From contig NC_089445.1 in the NCBI RefSeq assembly GCF_026210795.1, forward strand, positions 2,294,001-2,358,000: DNA of 64,000 nucleotides. The letters are read 5' to 3'. A program made the translations under genes and the position numbers. Source of the stretch: Rhizophagus irregularis. Its lineage: Eukaryota; Glomeromycota; Glomeromycetes; Glomerales; Glomeraceae. The notes beneath the pieces are model-generated. The model was not told where the DNA came from. It searched no databases and was given only the letters and a program-made list of their open reading frames with translations. Shown piece after piece: positions 1-11,588 of this stretch (position 1 is the stretch's first letter; each line of letters starts with the position of its first letter).

Positions 1-149
1 TAATTACCAGATTTTTTGAAAAATACGTAAATACGTAATTATTTATGTTATACGTAATTAGCGTAAATATTATTGGCTGATCATGGGTCATGTGCTTTTT
101 TTATATAAAGTCATATCAGAATTTTATTGTTTTTGCATTTTTATATATA

Positions 150-785
150 TAAATGCCAGAACCTTCTGTTTTGGCATTTTTTTGTATTTCTACAAGTAAA
201 AATGCCAGAACTATCAGTTTCAGCATTTTTTTTGCATTTTACTAGTAAAAATGCTGGAACTATCAGTTTTGGCATTTTTTATTAGTAAAAACACTGGAAC
301 TATTAGTTTTGGCATTTTTTTTGCATTTTTACTACTGGTAAACATGCTGGAACTATCAGTTTTAGCTTTTTTTGCATTTTTACTAGTAAAAATGCTAGAA
401 CTATCAGTTTTCAGCATTTTTTTTTATTTCTACAAGTGAAAACGCTAAAACTGATAGTTTTGGCATTTTTTTCATTTCTACAAGTGAAAATGCCACAATT
501 ATCAGTTTTGGCATTTTTTTTCATTTCTACAAGAAAAAATGCTGGAATTATCAATTTCAGTGATTTTCTTGCATTTTTACAAGTAAAAATGCTAGAACAT
601 CAGTTTCAGTGATTTTCTTTTTATTATTACATGTAAAATGCTGAAACCATCAGTTTTGGTGATTTTTTTTCATTTTTACATGTAAAACTGCCAGAACTAT
701 CAGTTTTGACTATTTTCTTTTTATTTTTACATGTAAAACTGCTGAACTATTAGTTTCAGCATGTTTTTTTGCATTTTTACATATC
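150..785. repeat. AT-rich hairpin minisatellite, about 50 bp unit
   Basis: About a dozen degenerate direct copies of a roughly 50 bp unit. Each unit holds a short hairpin of the form ATGCCA..(GAACTATCAG)..TTTTGGCAT, and neighbouring units are joined by ACTAGTAAAAATGC or ACAAGTAAAAATGC. Apparent open frames on both strands here are by-products of the repeat and not genes. The first 150 bases and bases 786-906 are AT-rich, with GTAATTAATTACG-like stretches that recur near 3170-3250 on the far side of the Crypton-like gene. Confidence 0.85.
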
Positions 786-906
786 ATATGATTAATTACC
801 AATAGTATTTACAGTAATTATATTAAACGTAATTATTTATGGATATATTTGATTAATTACAAAGACATTAATAATTATAAATTATAGTGCTTGTAGCGAT
901 TAATAT

Positions 907-1004
907 TACAATTATTAACCAATGCTAGCAGATGATTGGTAAGGATTTGGCCACGTAGTGGCCAAATCTGTCCAATCAGAATGCAGCATTGGTTAATAAT
1001 TGTA
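907..1004. mobile_element. 98 bp perfect-looking foldback element (MITE-like)
   Basis: The outer arms TACAATTATTAACCAATGCT and AGCATTGGTTAATAATTGTA are inverted copies, and the centre is itself a palindrome, GATTTGGCCACGTAGTGG followed by CCAAATC. The whole segment folds on itself. I could not define a target duplication. It lies in the upstream region of the tyrosine-recombinase gene. The core GGCCACGTAGTGG occurs again near 44463. Confidence 0.7.
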
Positions 1005-1188
1005 TATTTATCCTTAAGCACAATAATGATATTATCGTGTGACATTATGATGTTTTATTTAAACTTTTATTAAACTCGAATTAAACTCATAAATTAAGCT
1101 TTTATCATTTTTTTTCTTTATCCAATTTCATTTCTCTCCATTTCTGATTCTTTTTTTTACACAAAACCTTTCTATTAATATTTTAAAG

Positions 1189-3062
1189 ATGCAAGATAAT
1201 AAAGATAAACGACCTTGTAAGAAATTAAAGGTGAACTTTACTTATAAAAAGCCTACTGATGATGAGCTTCGCAATCTTATTGATAGTAGCCGATGTAAAA
1301 ATACTGATTATTCAACTTCAAATTGGATACGAGCTTTGGAAAAATTTAGAACAGATGTTAATTATCAAGGATTGATTGAGAAAGTTGATACAAAAGAAGA
1401 ATTAGAGGATCAGCTTTGTAGATTTGTTCATGCAATGAGAAAAAAAGATGGTTCTGAATATCATGTTTCTTCAGTTAATAGTTGCATGTTTGCAATAAAT
1501 AGACATTTGAATAATAAGTCTGTCCTTTCAAAACCTATCAACATTATGGATAAAGATCAATATTACAAATTATGGCAGATTTTGAATGGTAAAGTTAAGA
1601 GTCTTGTGAGTCAAGGTCGTGGGGAGCGTAACGGTGCTGATGGATTTACTGAAGATGATCTTCTTCAGATTCTTGATCATCCAGCAATGTCTGGCAATGA
1701 TCCTGCCAGTTTATTATATAGGATCTTTTTTTTTAATGCTATTTTTTTAGGGTTAAGGGGAGGAGAACATTTCAATTTGCAGCTTCAAAATTTTATACGA
1801 AGAAAAGACAAATATGGTGGATTTGATGTTATCATTTACAAATCAAAAACTAATCAACGCGGTGCCAATAATATTGAATCTCAAGGTGATAAGTTATACA
1901 TTCCCGAAATACCTAGTATCATTGAAATGTATGAAAATTATTTTACCAAACATCCAACCCAAGCTGATCCACATTTTTATTTAAAGCCATGCAATATTAG
2001 TGAAGGTAAATATTAAAATTTTTTTTTTTTTTTGACAAATCTAATGTCAAAATTTTTATTATTTTTTATTTCATATTATACAGTTGAATTTAATGGACAA
2101 TGGTATCATAAGCAACATGCTGTCTGAAAAAGAAATTAAATCCTTTATGAAAAAAATTGTTACCTTAACCGGAATTAACGTGGATGATCGCAAAATTAGT
2201 AACCATTCAGGTCGGAAAACGCTAGTACAAATATTAAAGCGACGAGGATTTTCAAATTCTGAATGTATGGCAAGTACACGACATAAGTCTGAGCAAGGGC
2301 TTGCTAGGGATATGAAGCAATTCCAGTAAACTGAAATTCAACGAAATAATGCTTTTAACCTTCACTGGTAAAAAAATGATTTATCCTACACATATCTTAC
2401 ACATATTGGGTACTTAAAATGTAGAAAATCATACACAAATAATACACATATCATACACATATCGGGTACTAATATATATATCATACATATATCAGGTACC
2501 TGATAGGTATACTATATATATAAGTACCCGATATGTGTATGATATGTGTATTATTTGTGTATGATTTTCTACATTTTGAGTACCCGATATATGTAAGATA
2601 TGTGTAGGATATGTGTAGGATAGACCATTTTTTTACCAGTGCTTGTTGAAGCATTTGGTTTTAATAAAAATAATATTCGATCAGGTAAAAATTTGAAATT
2701 TTTAATCATTAATAAATGACCTGCATTCTAATTTTCTTCTATAGAAGAATCAATGGAACAATCAACTTTATCAACAGACAATTTCGTTGTTGCAAAATCA
2801 TTGCTTAATGGTAATATTCTAAAATTTTATTCTATTTTTTGATAATCAATTTAACAAAATTGAACTTTTTCTAGATAATCGTGAAGTTATTAATTCGGCA
2901 AACAGTAATATTAAAGTTACAAGAAGGCCATTAAAAGATTTAAATGAAATTCAAGAAAATAAAAGTCAAAATTTGGAAGAATTAGTTTCGAAATTAACAG
3001 CTGATAAAGTTTTTATCAATTCTGTTATTATTTTCAATAATAATCCTAATAGCCATAATTAA
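1189..3062 (+). pseudogene. Crypton-type tyrosine recombinase gene, decayed
   Basis: Likely exons: 1189-2005, 2084-2362 resuming after an insertion to 2684, 2745-2810 and 2875-3062. Cryptons are DNA transposons that move by a tyrosine recombinase. The catalytic Arg lies in GLRGGEHF (about residue 190), a basic KSKTNQRG patch follows about 30 residues later, and exon 2 carries the H-x-x-R box as NHSGRKT. The usual nucleophile Tyr after HKSEQGLA is not seen; the frame reads RDMKQFQ then TAA. The frame also shifts by one base near the start of exon 2 (QWYHK is in a different frame from LSEKEI). Beyond the stop the same frame continues as TEIQRNNAFNL, and a spliced Asn-rich tail ends at TAA 3060-3062. 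A 279 bp foldback element interrupts the gene. I judge it inactive; a domesticated host gene is less likely. Confidence 0.75.
2363..2641. mobile_element. Foldback element nested in the Crypton gene, CTT target duplication
   Basis: Terminal inverted repeats of about 110 bp run inward from CACTGGTAAAAAAATG and from CATTTTTTTACCAGTG. The arms carry repeated CTACACATATC and CGGGTAC blocks; the right arm has one extra block. It is flanked by CTT at 2360-2362 and 2642-2644. Removing the element plus one CTT restores the reading frame across the junction (AFN-L-VEAFG), which confirms the boundaries. It encodes nothing and is a non-autonomous DNA element of unknown superfamily with a 3 bp duplication. 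Confidence 0.88.
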
Positions 3063-4392
3063 TAATTATAACACATGTATTGTTTATAGCTTAAATATAG
3101 TTTATTGTAATTATTAAACTTACGCATAAAAAATAATTAAATTACAAATCATCAACATCATACAGCGGAGCACGATAATTACGATTAACGTAATTATTTA
3201 CGTTATACATAATTAATTACGAATTACGTAATTATTTACATATTTCGAATTACAAATTACGTTTTTGGCTGATGATTTACTAGGCCATATATACTTCAGA
3301 CTCTCCTATTAAGTTAAACTTCAGTTAAGTTAAAATATTAAAGTTTTTCAGTCAGTTTATTTTAATTATTAATAGAATAATAATACATAATAAAAAAAAA
3401 GATCTTTATATTACAACTTAAAATCTAAATATTTAATGATTTGATCACTATAATTTTTGACTGATTTGGCTGATTTGGCTATTTTGGCCAGCTAAAAATA
3501 GCCAATTTAGTTCTTAACCTTGACCAATTTCCAATCAACTTTAACTAACAATTTTGGCTATTAATTTTATTTGATTAGTCAAATTGGTCAACAGTCAAAC
3601 AAATTAGCTTGACTGCGGCCAAATGCTAATACTGCTTTAAATTTTATGTATTTTGCTAGTAAATTTTATCTAGTATTCTACACAAATTAAATTTTTTCTC
3701 TAAAGTTCAATTTAATTTGAATTTGACTCAGACTTGATTTAAACTTCAAAAAATATTATTTCAGAATCTTTTTTTAGTCAATAGTTTTTATTGTCCTAAT
3801 AAAAATAAAAAAAAATCATTAAAATCAAACTATCAAATTAAAAGTTATTTACAAAATATATTTTTATTTTTTAGAATTAATTAGAATTATACTGTCTTAC
3901 AAATTGATTTGTGTGAAATACTAATTTTACTTAAAGATGTAGCTTTAATTATTTTTTAAAAAATTTTGAATTATGGCTATAAGATTTTTATAACCTTAAT
4001 TAATTATAGCATATAAAAATTTTGTGTTACATTACTTTTTTAAATTACAGCTAACATCTTTAATTTTACCTGTATTTTGTTTTCTTTATTTATTTTTATT
4101 TCTAAAATCTCTTCAGTTTATTTTTATATATTCATTTTTTAAACCATTTAATAGTTCTATAACTAAATTACCAATTTTACTATATTATGATCAATTTTCT
4201 TATAAATCAAAAGTTACATATTTAAAAAAATATTTATCCTTCATTCTTTTTAGTTTTTTACAAATACAGTATATTAGTCTTATTTTTTTTTGTTTTATTT
4301 ATTATATTTCTTTAACTTTATTTTAATATAATATTTTCTTTTTTTCTATCTTTAAATCTTCTGATTTTTTATTAATAATTGAAAAAATGTAT
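3063..4392. other. Gene-free AT-rich stretch
   Basis: No supported gene. Bases 3170-3250 carry GTAATTATTTACGTTATAC-like repeats resembling bases 1-60, possibly old element ends. Bases 3440-3610 are rich in TTTGGCTGATTTGGCTATT and TTGACCAATTT motifs with weak inverted symmetry. An open frame at 4024-4326 is pure A/T composition (Phe/Leu/Ile/Ser) and is not a gene. Confidence 0.6.
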
Positions 4393-4393
4393 T

Positions 4394-4715
4394 TGTAACA
4401 GCCTGTTACATTACTTACATATCTTATTTATAACATCCTTTTTTCATTTTTTTTTTAATAATAAATTTAATACATGTTTCACAAATAAAATTTTTATATG
4501 CAAAATTTAATTTGGAAAACTTTTACTTAATGTACTTAAGACAGTTTCATAGACAAAATTTTAAGTTATAAGCAGTTTCTTGAAATTTTTTAAAAAATTT
4601 TTTTGTCTTAGTTACACAACTGATCTTTTGTTTTTGTTTACATTACGCCTGATCTTAAATTTTAATTGGATAAAATTGGAGTTGTTACAAATAAGATGCG
4701 TAACAGGCTGTTACA
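4394..4715. mobile_element. 322 bp inverted-repeat element
   Basis: Ends are TGTAACAGCCTGTTAC on the left and GTAACAGGCTGTTACA on the right, each followed inward by an inverted copy of ATCTTATTTRTAACA. Each end is itself palindromic. ATT lies on both sides (4391-4393 and 4716-4718), compatible with a 3 bp target duplication, although such a short AT match could be chance. No coding potential. Confidence 0.7.
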
Positions 4716-6949
4716 ATTAGATTTATCCTTAATAATTAATATAATATATTTTCTTTTTTTTTTATTATATTGTATTTATTACAATTTGTTCATTTTATTT
4801 TATTCATATATTTCATTTTAATATCCTTTTATTTTTTTGTTTCTCTATTTAATTATAATATTTTTATTTTTATTTCCTATTCTATAATATGTCTTTTCTT
4901 ATTACAAATTGTTTAGTATTATTATTATTACATTATTAAAAATGGACTCTTTCTGGTAGATCTCACATCCAAAAAACTTCCCAAAAATAATTTTAAAAAA
5001 AAGTGACTTTGTCACTAAACCACATAAGAAAAATACATTTTTGCTTGCCAAAATAGAACTCTTGATTTTTAGTCTACAATATTCAGAAAAACTCCAGAGT
5101 TTTTTGAGAAAATATTGGTTTCTTTCTTTTGTTTTGCTGGCTGTAGTAATAGTATTAGACTAGTTATATCAAAAGTGTTTTTTTACTGCATAGAAGGACT
5201 TGGGTTACTTATACGGAAAAGTAAACTAAAAGAACATACTAGAAACATAGTTATTAACAATAGTTAAAAACAGTTTCCGCAATTTTTATTATACAAATTT
5301 TTCAACTTTCACTTATCAAACAATTTTAATATAATAAAATTTATTAATTTCAATAAGTAATTTTTAATTTAATAATTACATTTTTTTATTATATTATTAT
5401 TACTATTTTTTTATTTTCATTTCACTTAAAGTTATTAGAGGGTTTTGGCAAGTTAATAAATTGTTGAAATAGCAAATTTTACCAAAAAAAGTCTTATTAA
5501 AAAGTTGGTAAAACTCTGAAAAAAATAACAAAACTTATTATAATTGCTAAAATCTTACCAAAACTATAATTATTTACAATTATTTTGCTTTATTTTATTT
5601 TTATTTTACCATCTTTTCACTATTTTTTCACTTCTATTTTTACTATTTTTTTGCCATATTTTTACCTTTATTTTTGCCATTTTTTTTCATCTTTTTGCTT
5701 CTATTTTACCATCATTTTTATTATTATTTAGCTTCAATTTTACTATTTTATTTTACTATTATATTATTTTACTATTATTTTACCTTTATTCCATTATATT
5801 TTTGCCATCTTTTTACTTTTATTTTTACTATTATTTTTTTTAATCTTTACTATTTTTACTATACGGCCTTTTTATATAATTGTAATTAGTATTATAGCAG
5901 ATTATGACAAAATCAAAATATATTAAAAAAAGAATATGTAAAGTTTTGTCGATACTTGTTTAATAAAAATTTAATGTTGTCATATTACTATGTATTTTTG
6001 ATATACATTGTACTGTAAATTTAATATAAATACTTATGTAATAATAGGGATTAAATTAAATTTTCTTATGCTAATTGCATAAAAATTTGGCAATTTTTGG
6101 TTTAAAAAAAATTTTTATCATAAAAAATATAATTTAACTATAAAAATCAAAATTATGTAATTTTCTCAAAAACCATTTGAAAAATTACCTTTTTTAACTT
6201 AATAAAACCTTTTTTTTTCATAAATTTACATATAATTTTATTTTTAGATTACTATACAAGTCAATATTTTAATTAAAAATTAAAATAAAGGGATAGGAAA
6301 ATAAAATTCCTTCTGGTTAAATTTAGTAATTCTTATTACATAAAGTATAAAAACCCACTTACTTATAAAATAGATTACCTAAAATTTATAATTAAGAATT
6401 TTTAAAGATTTTATTATATATAGATAAATTTATACATCTAAAAAAAAAATATTACACTAAGTTATTATGATTTTTTTCCTTTTTAGATCAATTAACCAAT
6501 AGGATTGCTAATAAATTACTAGTAAATTTAGTAAATTTGAAATTTTTTTCAGAGACTTCTATTAGGAATAAGTAGAATTCTAAAGTAATAATAAATTAAA
6601 ATTTTAAATTTAAAATTTTTTATGTATAAATAAAATTAATAAACCAAATTTTTTATTTTTTTGTAAAAAATATTTTGCTTTTTATAAATATTATTCAATA
6701 ACTTTTTTTTTTTTTGTAGAAAAAATATAAATTATTGTTTGAAATTTTTAATTTTATTATAGGAGAAATTTATAAATAAGATTTTAATAATAAAAAATTT
6801 TTAAGTTCCAGAATAATTAATAAAAATGAAGACTGTAAAAATGTATTTAATAAATCTAATCCTTAATCTAACTCTAATTCTAACTTTTAATTCTAATAAA
6901 TATTAAGGAAAGTGAATTTCCTTTCCAGTTAAATATAATTATTTTCTTA
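4716..6949. other. AT-rich stretch with pyrimidine-rich low-complexity tract
   Basis: No gene is supported. Bases 5580-5865 are a degenerate T-rich tandem tract (TTTTTACTATTTTTTGCCAT-like), which creates two long but meaningless Phe/Leu/Tyr frames. The rest is plain A/T sequence. Confidence 0.65.
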
Positions 6950-7138
6950 GAGGATGGCCAGAAATGACGTAATTTAAATTTTAGGATTTTTGATCCCCCC
7001 TCCCTATGTCATCATTCATTTTAGGAAATGATACAATTCTGGCTAGAATTATATTAACTACAAGTGTCTAAAAATGGAAGGTGTATAACATCATCATGGT
7101 CCCCCTTTAGGAAATGACGTCATTTTTAGCCATCCCCT
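6950..7138. mobile_element. About 190 bp inverted-repeat element
   Basis: The left end GAGGATGGCCAGAAATGACG pairs with the right end CGTCATTTTTAGCCATCC. Inside, the CCTAAAGGGGGACC-like block near the right end pairs loosely with the CCCCCCTCCC block of the left half. No target duplication was clear. The two GC-rich patches stand out from the flanks. Confidence 0.6.
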
Positions 7139-7372
7139 TATTAATTTATATGATTTTAATATTTTTTGTAAATTTTTTTTTATAATTTTATTAATTTATA
7201 TTTATTTGCATAAATACTTACTTATAAAAAATATCTGTTGATAGATATAATATTTTTAATTAATAAAAAAAAAATAGCATTTTCAAAAGTGTATTGTCAA
7301 GTTATTTTATATTACATATTTACATTATTTAAAATGTAAAAGTATTTTTACTTTTAATTTTTTTACAAATTA

Positions 7373-7544
7373 CAGTCAAACCTTGATATAGTGAACTCTT
7401 GATATAGTGAATTTTTCAGACAACTATAATAAATTTCCCCTTGCTATAATGAATTAACCAATCAAATCTCTTAAAATCTTCACTATAGCCCTATAGCGAA
7501 GTTGAGGTCTGGAACCTAGGGTTCGTTATAACAAGAGTTGACTG
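7373..7544. mobile_element. 172 bp pogo/Tc1-like MITE
   Basis: It begins CAGTCAAACCTTGATATAG and ends in the inverted form CTATAACAAGAGTTGACTG-like (TTATAACAAGAGTTGACTG), with TA on both sides (7371-7372 and 7545-7546). The CAGTCAA ends and TA duplication are those of pogo/Tigger-type members of the Tc1-mariner superfamily. Too short to code; non-autonomous. Confidence 0.78.
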
Positions 7545-9049
7545 TATACAATTCTATAAATAATATTTTTTTCCAAATTTTAAAGTATCAAAAATTAGAT
7601 ATTTTATTATTTTTTTAAGTTAATGTAAAAAAAAACAACTTACCATTCATTGTACATTATATAGTTAGAGGGATTTTTATAAAAAAATTATTGTATTAAA
7701 TTGAACTATATATAATTTCAGTTAATAATTTTTTAAGTTTACTTTAAGTTTATATATTTGATAATATAGATAAGGTATAAAAAAAGCACTATTATTACTA
7801 TAATAACAGGGTTGAAAGGAGATTGTAAATGATATAAGTTGATAAAAGGAACTTCTTAAAGCTTATCTCTTATACTACAAAAAATTGAATAAAAATTTCT
7901 CATTATTACATGCTGAACTAGGTCTTTTAAAGCAATTACTATTATTCTCTTTTTTTTGTGTTTGAAAGTTATCTCTTATCTTAAAGAAGAACAATATTTA
8001 AAATGGTCAATCATCCGCACAACCAATCTCTTGTTATCTATTTGTCTTGTTAATCCGGAATTTACTCCAAATGACAAGAAAGAAGGTATCATCAATAGCT
8101 ATATAAAATGATGGAATTATTATAGAGCATATGAAAGTGTTTTTTTTCATATGAGAATATGTACCATAAATATTGGTCTTAAATTGAATATTATAATTTA
8201 TAGTTGTAAAATGAACTTCTTTTGAGAACATATTTATATTTTCTTTAGGATTATAAGATTATACTCCGGAACTGAAATAACTGAAATCATGTAACTATGA
8301 ACCATAATAGTTCACATGTTCAGTTGATCTAAACTAACCATATTTGGAATCAGAGAACTTCGCGAATATTATTCTAATTACTGTATATTAAATTAAGAAA
8401 TTAAAACGCAACACTTATTTATTAGGATTGAATATTATTTTATTTCTGTTCGTCTATACTGTCTATATGTCAGTAAGCATAATAAATCAAAAAATCGCAG
8501 CAAAAACAAAACAATATAAACCAATTAATGATCTAAGAGAGAAACGTATTATAAAAAAAATAATTAGTTAACGACTATATTTTCTCGAACAAGACACCAT
8601 TTATTGCCAGAAAGATGATAAGTTGCATGCATCATCTGCGATTATAGATTAGATGAAGGGAATCGAAATCTGGGCTAGAAACCTTTCTTGTCGTTAAATC
8701 AAATCTATTTTTGGCCAAAAAAACTTTTTTAAGAAATTTATAACATATATATATATGCAGTTTTTTTTCACTTGTCTGTTTAGTGTCTTCTCACTCTAAA
8801 TACAAATCCGAATAAACTGTTCAGTAAATATATATGCTTATATGCTCCTTCTGGGGCAAAATTTAGATCCTTCGCATTTTCGAAAAATTTTAAACTTCCC
8901 ACCTCGATTTTTTTTTTTTAAGATAAATAATTAAGTTAAAACTTCATCTCGAAGAAACTAAATTTATTATTATTTTCGCTTGACCAAGGGGCACCTTTAT
9001 TATTATCTTTTTTTTCTAAAATATATATTATATTTATATATATTAAGAA
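7545..9049. other. AT-rich stretch and upstream region of the HMG-box gene
   Basis: No supported gene to about 8300. From about 8400 the composition becomes less extreme and probably contains the promoter and 5' untranslated region of the HMG-box gene. A TATATATTATATTTATATA run at about 9021-9043 sits just before its ATG. Confidence 0.5.
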
Positions 9050-9376
9050 ATGTCATCAAATAAAAGGTCCCCAAACGGTTACATTGTCTTTTACAAATTT
9101 TATAAAAAAATGTTAGTAAAAGATTATCCGAATTTATCACCGCAAGAAAGAATGGCGAAAGCTGGCGAGTTATGGAGATCCTTGCCCAACGAATTGAAAA
9201 ATTCCTTCATTGAATATGCAAATGATTATAGAATTTTGAATTCAATTCAACCAACATCATCAGTAATTCCCGAACTTCCATTGGAAAAAAAGAAAGATTT
9301 GGGATTAGTAATGATTTTTGACGATCTGAGTTCTAATTCAAAGAAGCAAAAGCTTTTAAAAAAATCTAAAATCTAA
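9050..9376 (+). CDS. MATA-type HMG-box protein, 108 aa
   Basis: A single-exon gene. Residues about 5-65 form an HMG box: RSPNGYIVFYKFY opens it, LSPQERMAKAGELWRSLP is the middle helix with the conserved Trp, and NSFIEYANDYRIL closes it. HMG boxes bind and bend DNA; in fungi this class includes mating-type regulators and many dispersed copies are known in Rhizophagus, so a nuclear DNA-binding role is expected but mating function cannot be inferred. The last 40 residues are Lys/Ser-rich (KKQKLLKKSKI) and could serve as a nuclear localisation signal. The ATG is the first in frame, after a TA-rich leader. A decayed relative lies 550 bp downstream. Confidence 0.85.
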   Translation: MSSNKRSPNGYIVFYKFYKKMLVKDYPNLSPQERMAKAGELWRSLPNELKNSFIEYANDYRILNSIQPTSSVIPELPLEKKKDLGLVMIFDDLSSNSKKQKLLKKSKI

Positions 9377-9929
9377 TTCGTTTCTAAGCCAACTTAAGTT
9401 TTAAACATAAGATTTTTTTTATGAATTAAAATAAGAATTAAGATTAATAAATTCAATTGAATTTTCTTTTAAAACAATTAAATTTGTACATTATGATTTA
9501 AATTAACCACTAAATCTTTCATAGATCAACCATTCATACGGAAACATCATCAAATAAGGATGTGAATCCTGATCAATTAAAGTCGGCTTAAACAACATTT
9601 CCAGGAACGAACTTTTTTAAAAATAATTGTTACGTAATGATAATATTTGTATAACACTTACGTAAATATCATTGAGGAATGTTTGCTGCAGAATTAAATA
9701 ATGGAAACTTACACGCCACACAAATCATTTCCGGAAACAGTTATGAATCAATCCTAATTATGTCATTCCAATTTTTGATTGTTTCTATTTTTGATGCTCT
9801 CTCAGACTCTCACTGAAAATATTCTACGTTTACTTTGATTGATTTATATTAAACTCTCCCTCTTAATTTTTTAAACCCGATGGTTTATCTCCATTATCGT
9901 TACAATAAATAAGTATCATCTTTATTAAG
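9377..9929. other. Spacer between HMG gene and its relic
   Basis: It contains the 3' flank of the HMG-box gene and otherwise no recognisable feature. Confidence 0.5.
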
Positions 9930-10160
9930 AAGATTTAAAAAGACCCAATTTTATCACCACAAGAAATAATGACAAAAACCAGCGAAAATTTCTTTCAATG
10001 AATACATAAACGATTATAGAATTCTAAATTCAATCCAATCAGGTAATCATTCCCGCCCGTACCTTTCACGAAAGATAATCTGAATCGGAAAATCAGTTAT
10101 TGATCAGAAGAACAAATAATAGGTTTTAGTTCAATATCAAATTCTGTCAATCCAACAATA
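9930..10160 (+). pseudogene. Decayed duplicate of the HMG-box gene
   Basis: This stretch is similar to bases of the HMG-box gene from its middle helix onward. Matching blocks include TTTATCACC.CAAGAAA, the segment coding NDYRILNSIQ, a gcaatcattcccg-like block and TTCAATATCAAATTC against the gene's GAGTTCTAATTCAAA. A deletion removes the ELWRSLP segment, stops interrupt all frames and the first third is missing. It is an old tandem duplicate and not an exon of the intact gene, which is complete without it. Confidence 0.7.
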
Positions 10161-10474
10161 TCTCATCTCTTTTAAAGATTTTATTTTATTTTAAGCAATG
10201 AGAATATATTTATAAATTTTTTACTTATTTAATAATATCGTTGTAATTAATACTTTCACTAATTACGTCAATTTATCAATTAATTACGCCAAATGGAGTT
10301 TTATAATATAATTTATTAAACTAGGAAATGGAAACCAATATAAGCCCAGAGCAAAAAAAAATCAAAATTCTAATAATAATAAAACGCGATAGATTGATTT
10401 TGAAGTGATCTTACTGCATATACGCATATACCCGTGTGATGTTCGTTAAAAACTTTGTGAAACTCTCAGAAATA

Positions 10475-11588
10475 ACTTACCTAGCGTCACCTAGAAAAAA
10501 TGGTAGCCGGATAGGTTTGCTGGCTACACGTGATTCGGAAACTGATTTCCGGTTACATTAATTGATTATAAATCAATTTTTACCTTTTTACCTTTTCATC
10601 AATATCTTTCTGTAATAATACTTACTTCGGAAGGTGATGGCTATTCATGGGTTTATCGGAATAAAAATCAAAGAAAAGACTCTCTTCATATATTATATTA
10701 TTGCAATTGTCGAATTGAACTTGGAAAACGGCAAGTAAAGCATCCTATATTAGATAAACAAAGAGACACATCTACCTATTTATAACGGTACCATTGTGAA
10801 GGAACAATAAATATAGAAATCTTATCAAAACTGGACTTAATCAAAGTTTAAAAATATTCTCATAAAATGTTACATCCACGACCAAGACATGTTAATACTA
10901 TGTATAAATTTCATATACAGATGCATTTTTAATCTTTACTAATGTCAAAATAATTTTTTTAGGCTAAAGAATTGTTAAAAGAATCATATAACAAACCAAA
11001 ACGACATCTATGGTTAAAAAATGTTTGCAAAATTTCAGATTGTTGGAAAAGGTGAATAATTAAAAAACGTGGCAAAATCGTTAATAAAACGACAATTTTA
11101 TGGCAAAAATACCCTTGTCTACGCCTCCTTTACTTCGCCTTTCATTGGTAATATTGGTAATAATATGAAACAGTGTAATCATGAAATAATTTGAAATACG
11201 TGTTACTATAGAAAAAGTTTCTTATTATAAACACTTGAGGAAGAGGAGAGAAATTTCTGATCAAACAAAATAACAAACAACAAATTAAATAGATATTAAA
11301 GCACTAGAAAACTGTTGAACAATGCCAAAAATATGGAAAAACTTTAACAAAATTACAATGTATTGGGAATAAATAAAATAAATAATATCATAGCAATAAA
11401 TAAATTTTCAGCAATTTTCTTAAAATACTTAAATATTTACTATATTAATTTATTCAGTTATTTATCGAAGTTTTTTTACTACGTTATAATAAAAATTAAC
11501 AAGCTAACCCAGAAATCAGTTTCCGAATCACGTGTAACCCGGAAAACCTATCCGGCTACCATTTTTTCTAGGCGACGCTAGGGTGGTT
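10475..11588. mobile_element. MULE-like element, 1114 bp, 11 bp target duplication
   Basis: Inverted ends of about 75 bp share CTAGCGTC.CCTAGAAAAA, then TGGTAGCCGGATAGGTTT and ACACGTGATTCGGAAACTGA. TCTCAGAAATA is repeated directly outside both ends (10464-10474 and 11589-11599); 9-11 bp duplications are characteristic of Mutator-like elements. Inside, about 10630-10810 translates with breaks to a FLYWCH-type zinc finger (GYSWVYRNK, YYCNCRIEL, then H-C), and 10970-11050 to RHLWLKNVCKISDCWKR-like residues. FLYWCH fingers are found at the N-terminus of MULE transposases. The catalytic part is missing, so this is an internally deleted, non-autonomous derivative. Confidence 0.75.

Noticed and set aside
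220-439. Overlapping open frames on both strands in the minisatellite
   Set aside because: They are translations of the tandem repeat, with no start context or family signature.
3440-3610. Possible CRISPR-like or regularly spaced repeat (TTTGGCTGATTTGGC)
   Set aside because: Spacing is irregular, the units are very short and the context is a eukaryotic nuclear genome.
4024-5889. Three long Phe/Leu/Ile frames resembling membrane proteins
   Set aside because: The hydrophobic composition follows directly from T-rich low-complexity DNA.
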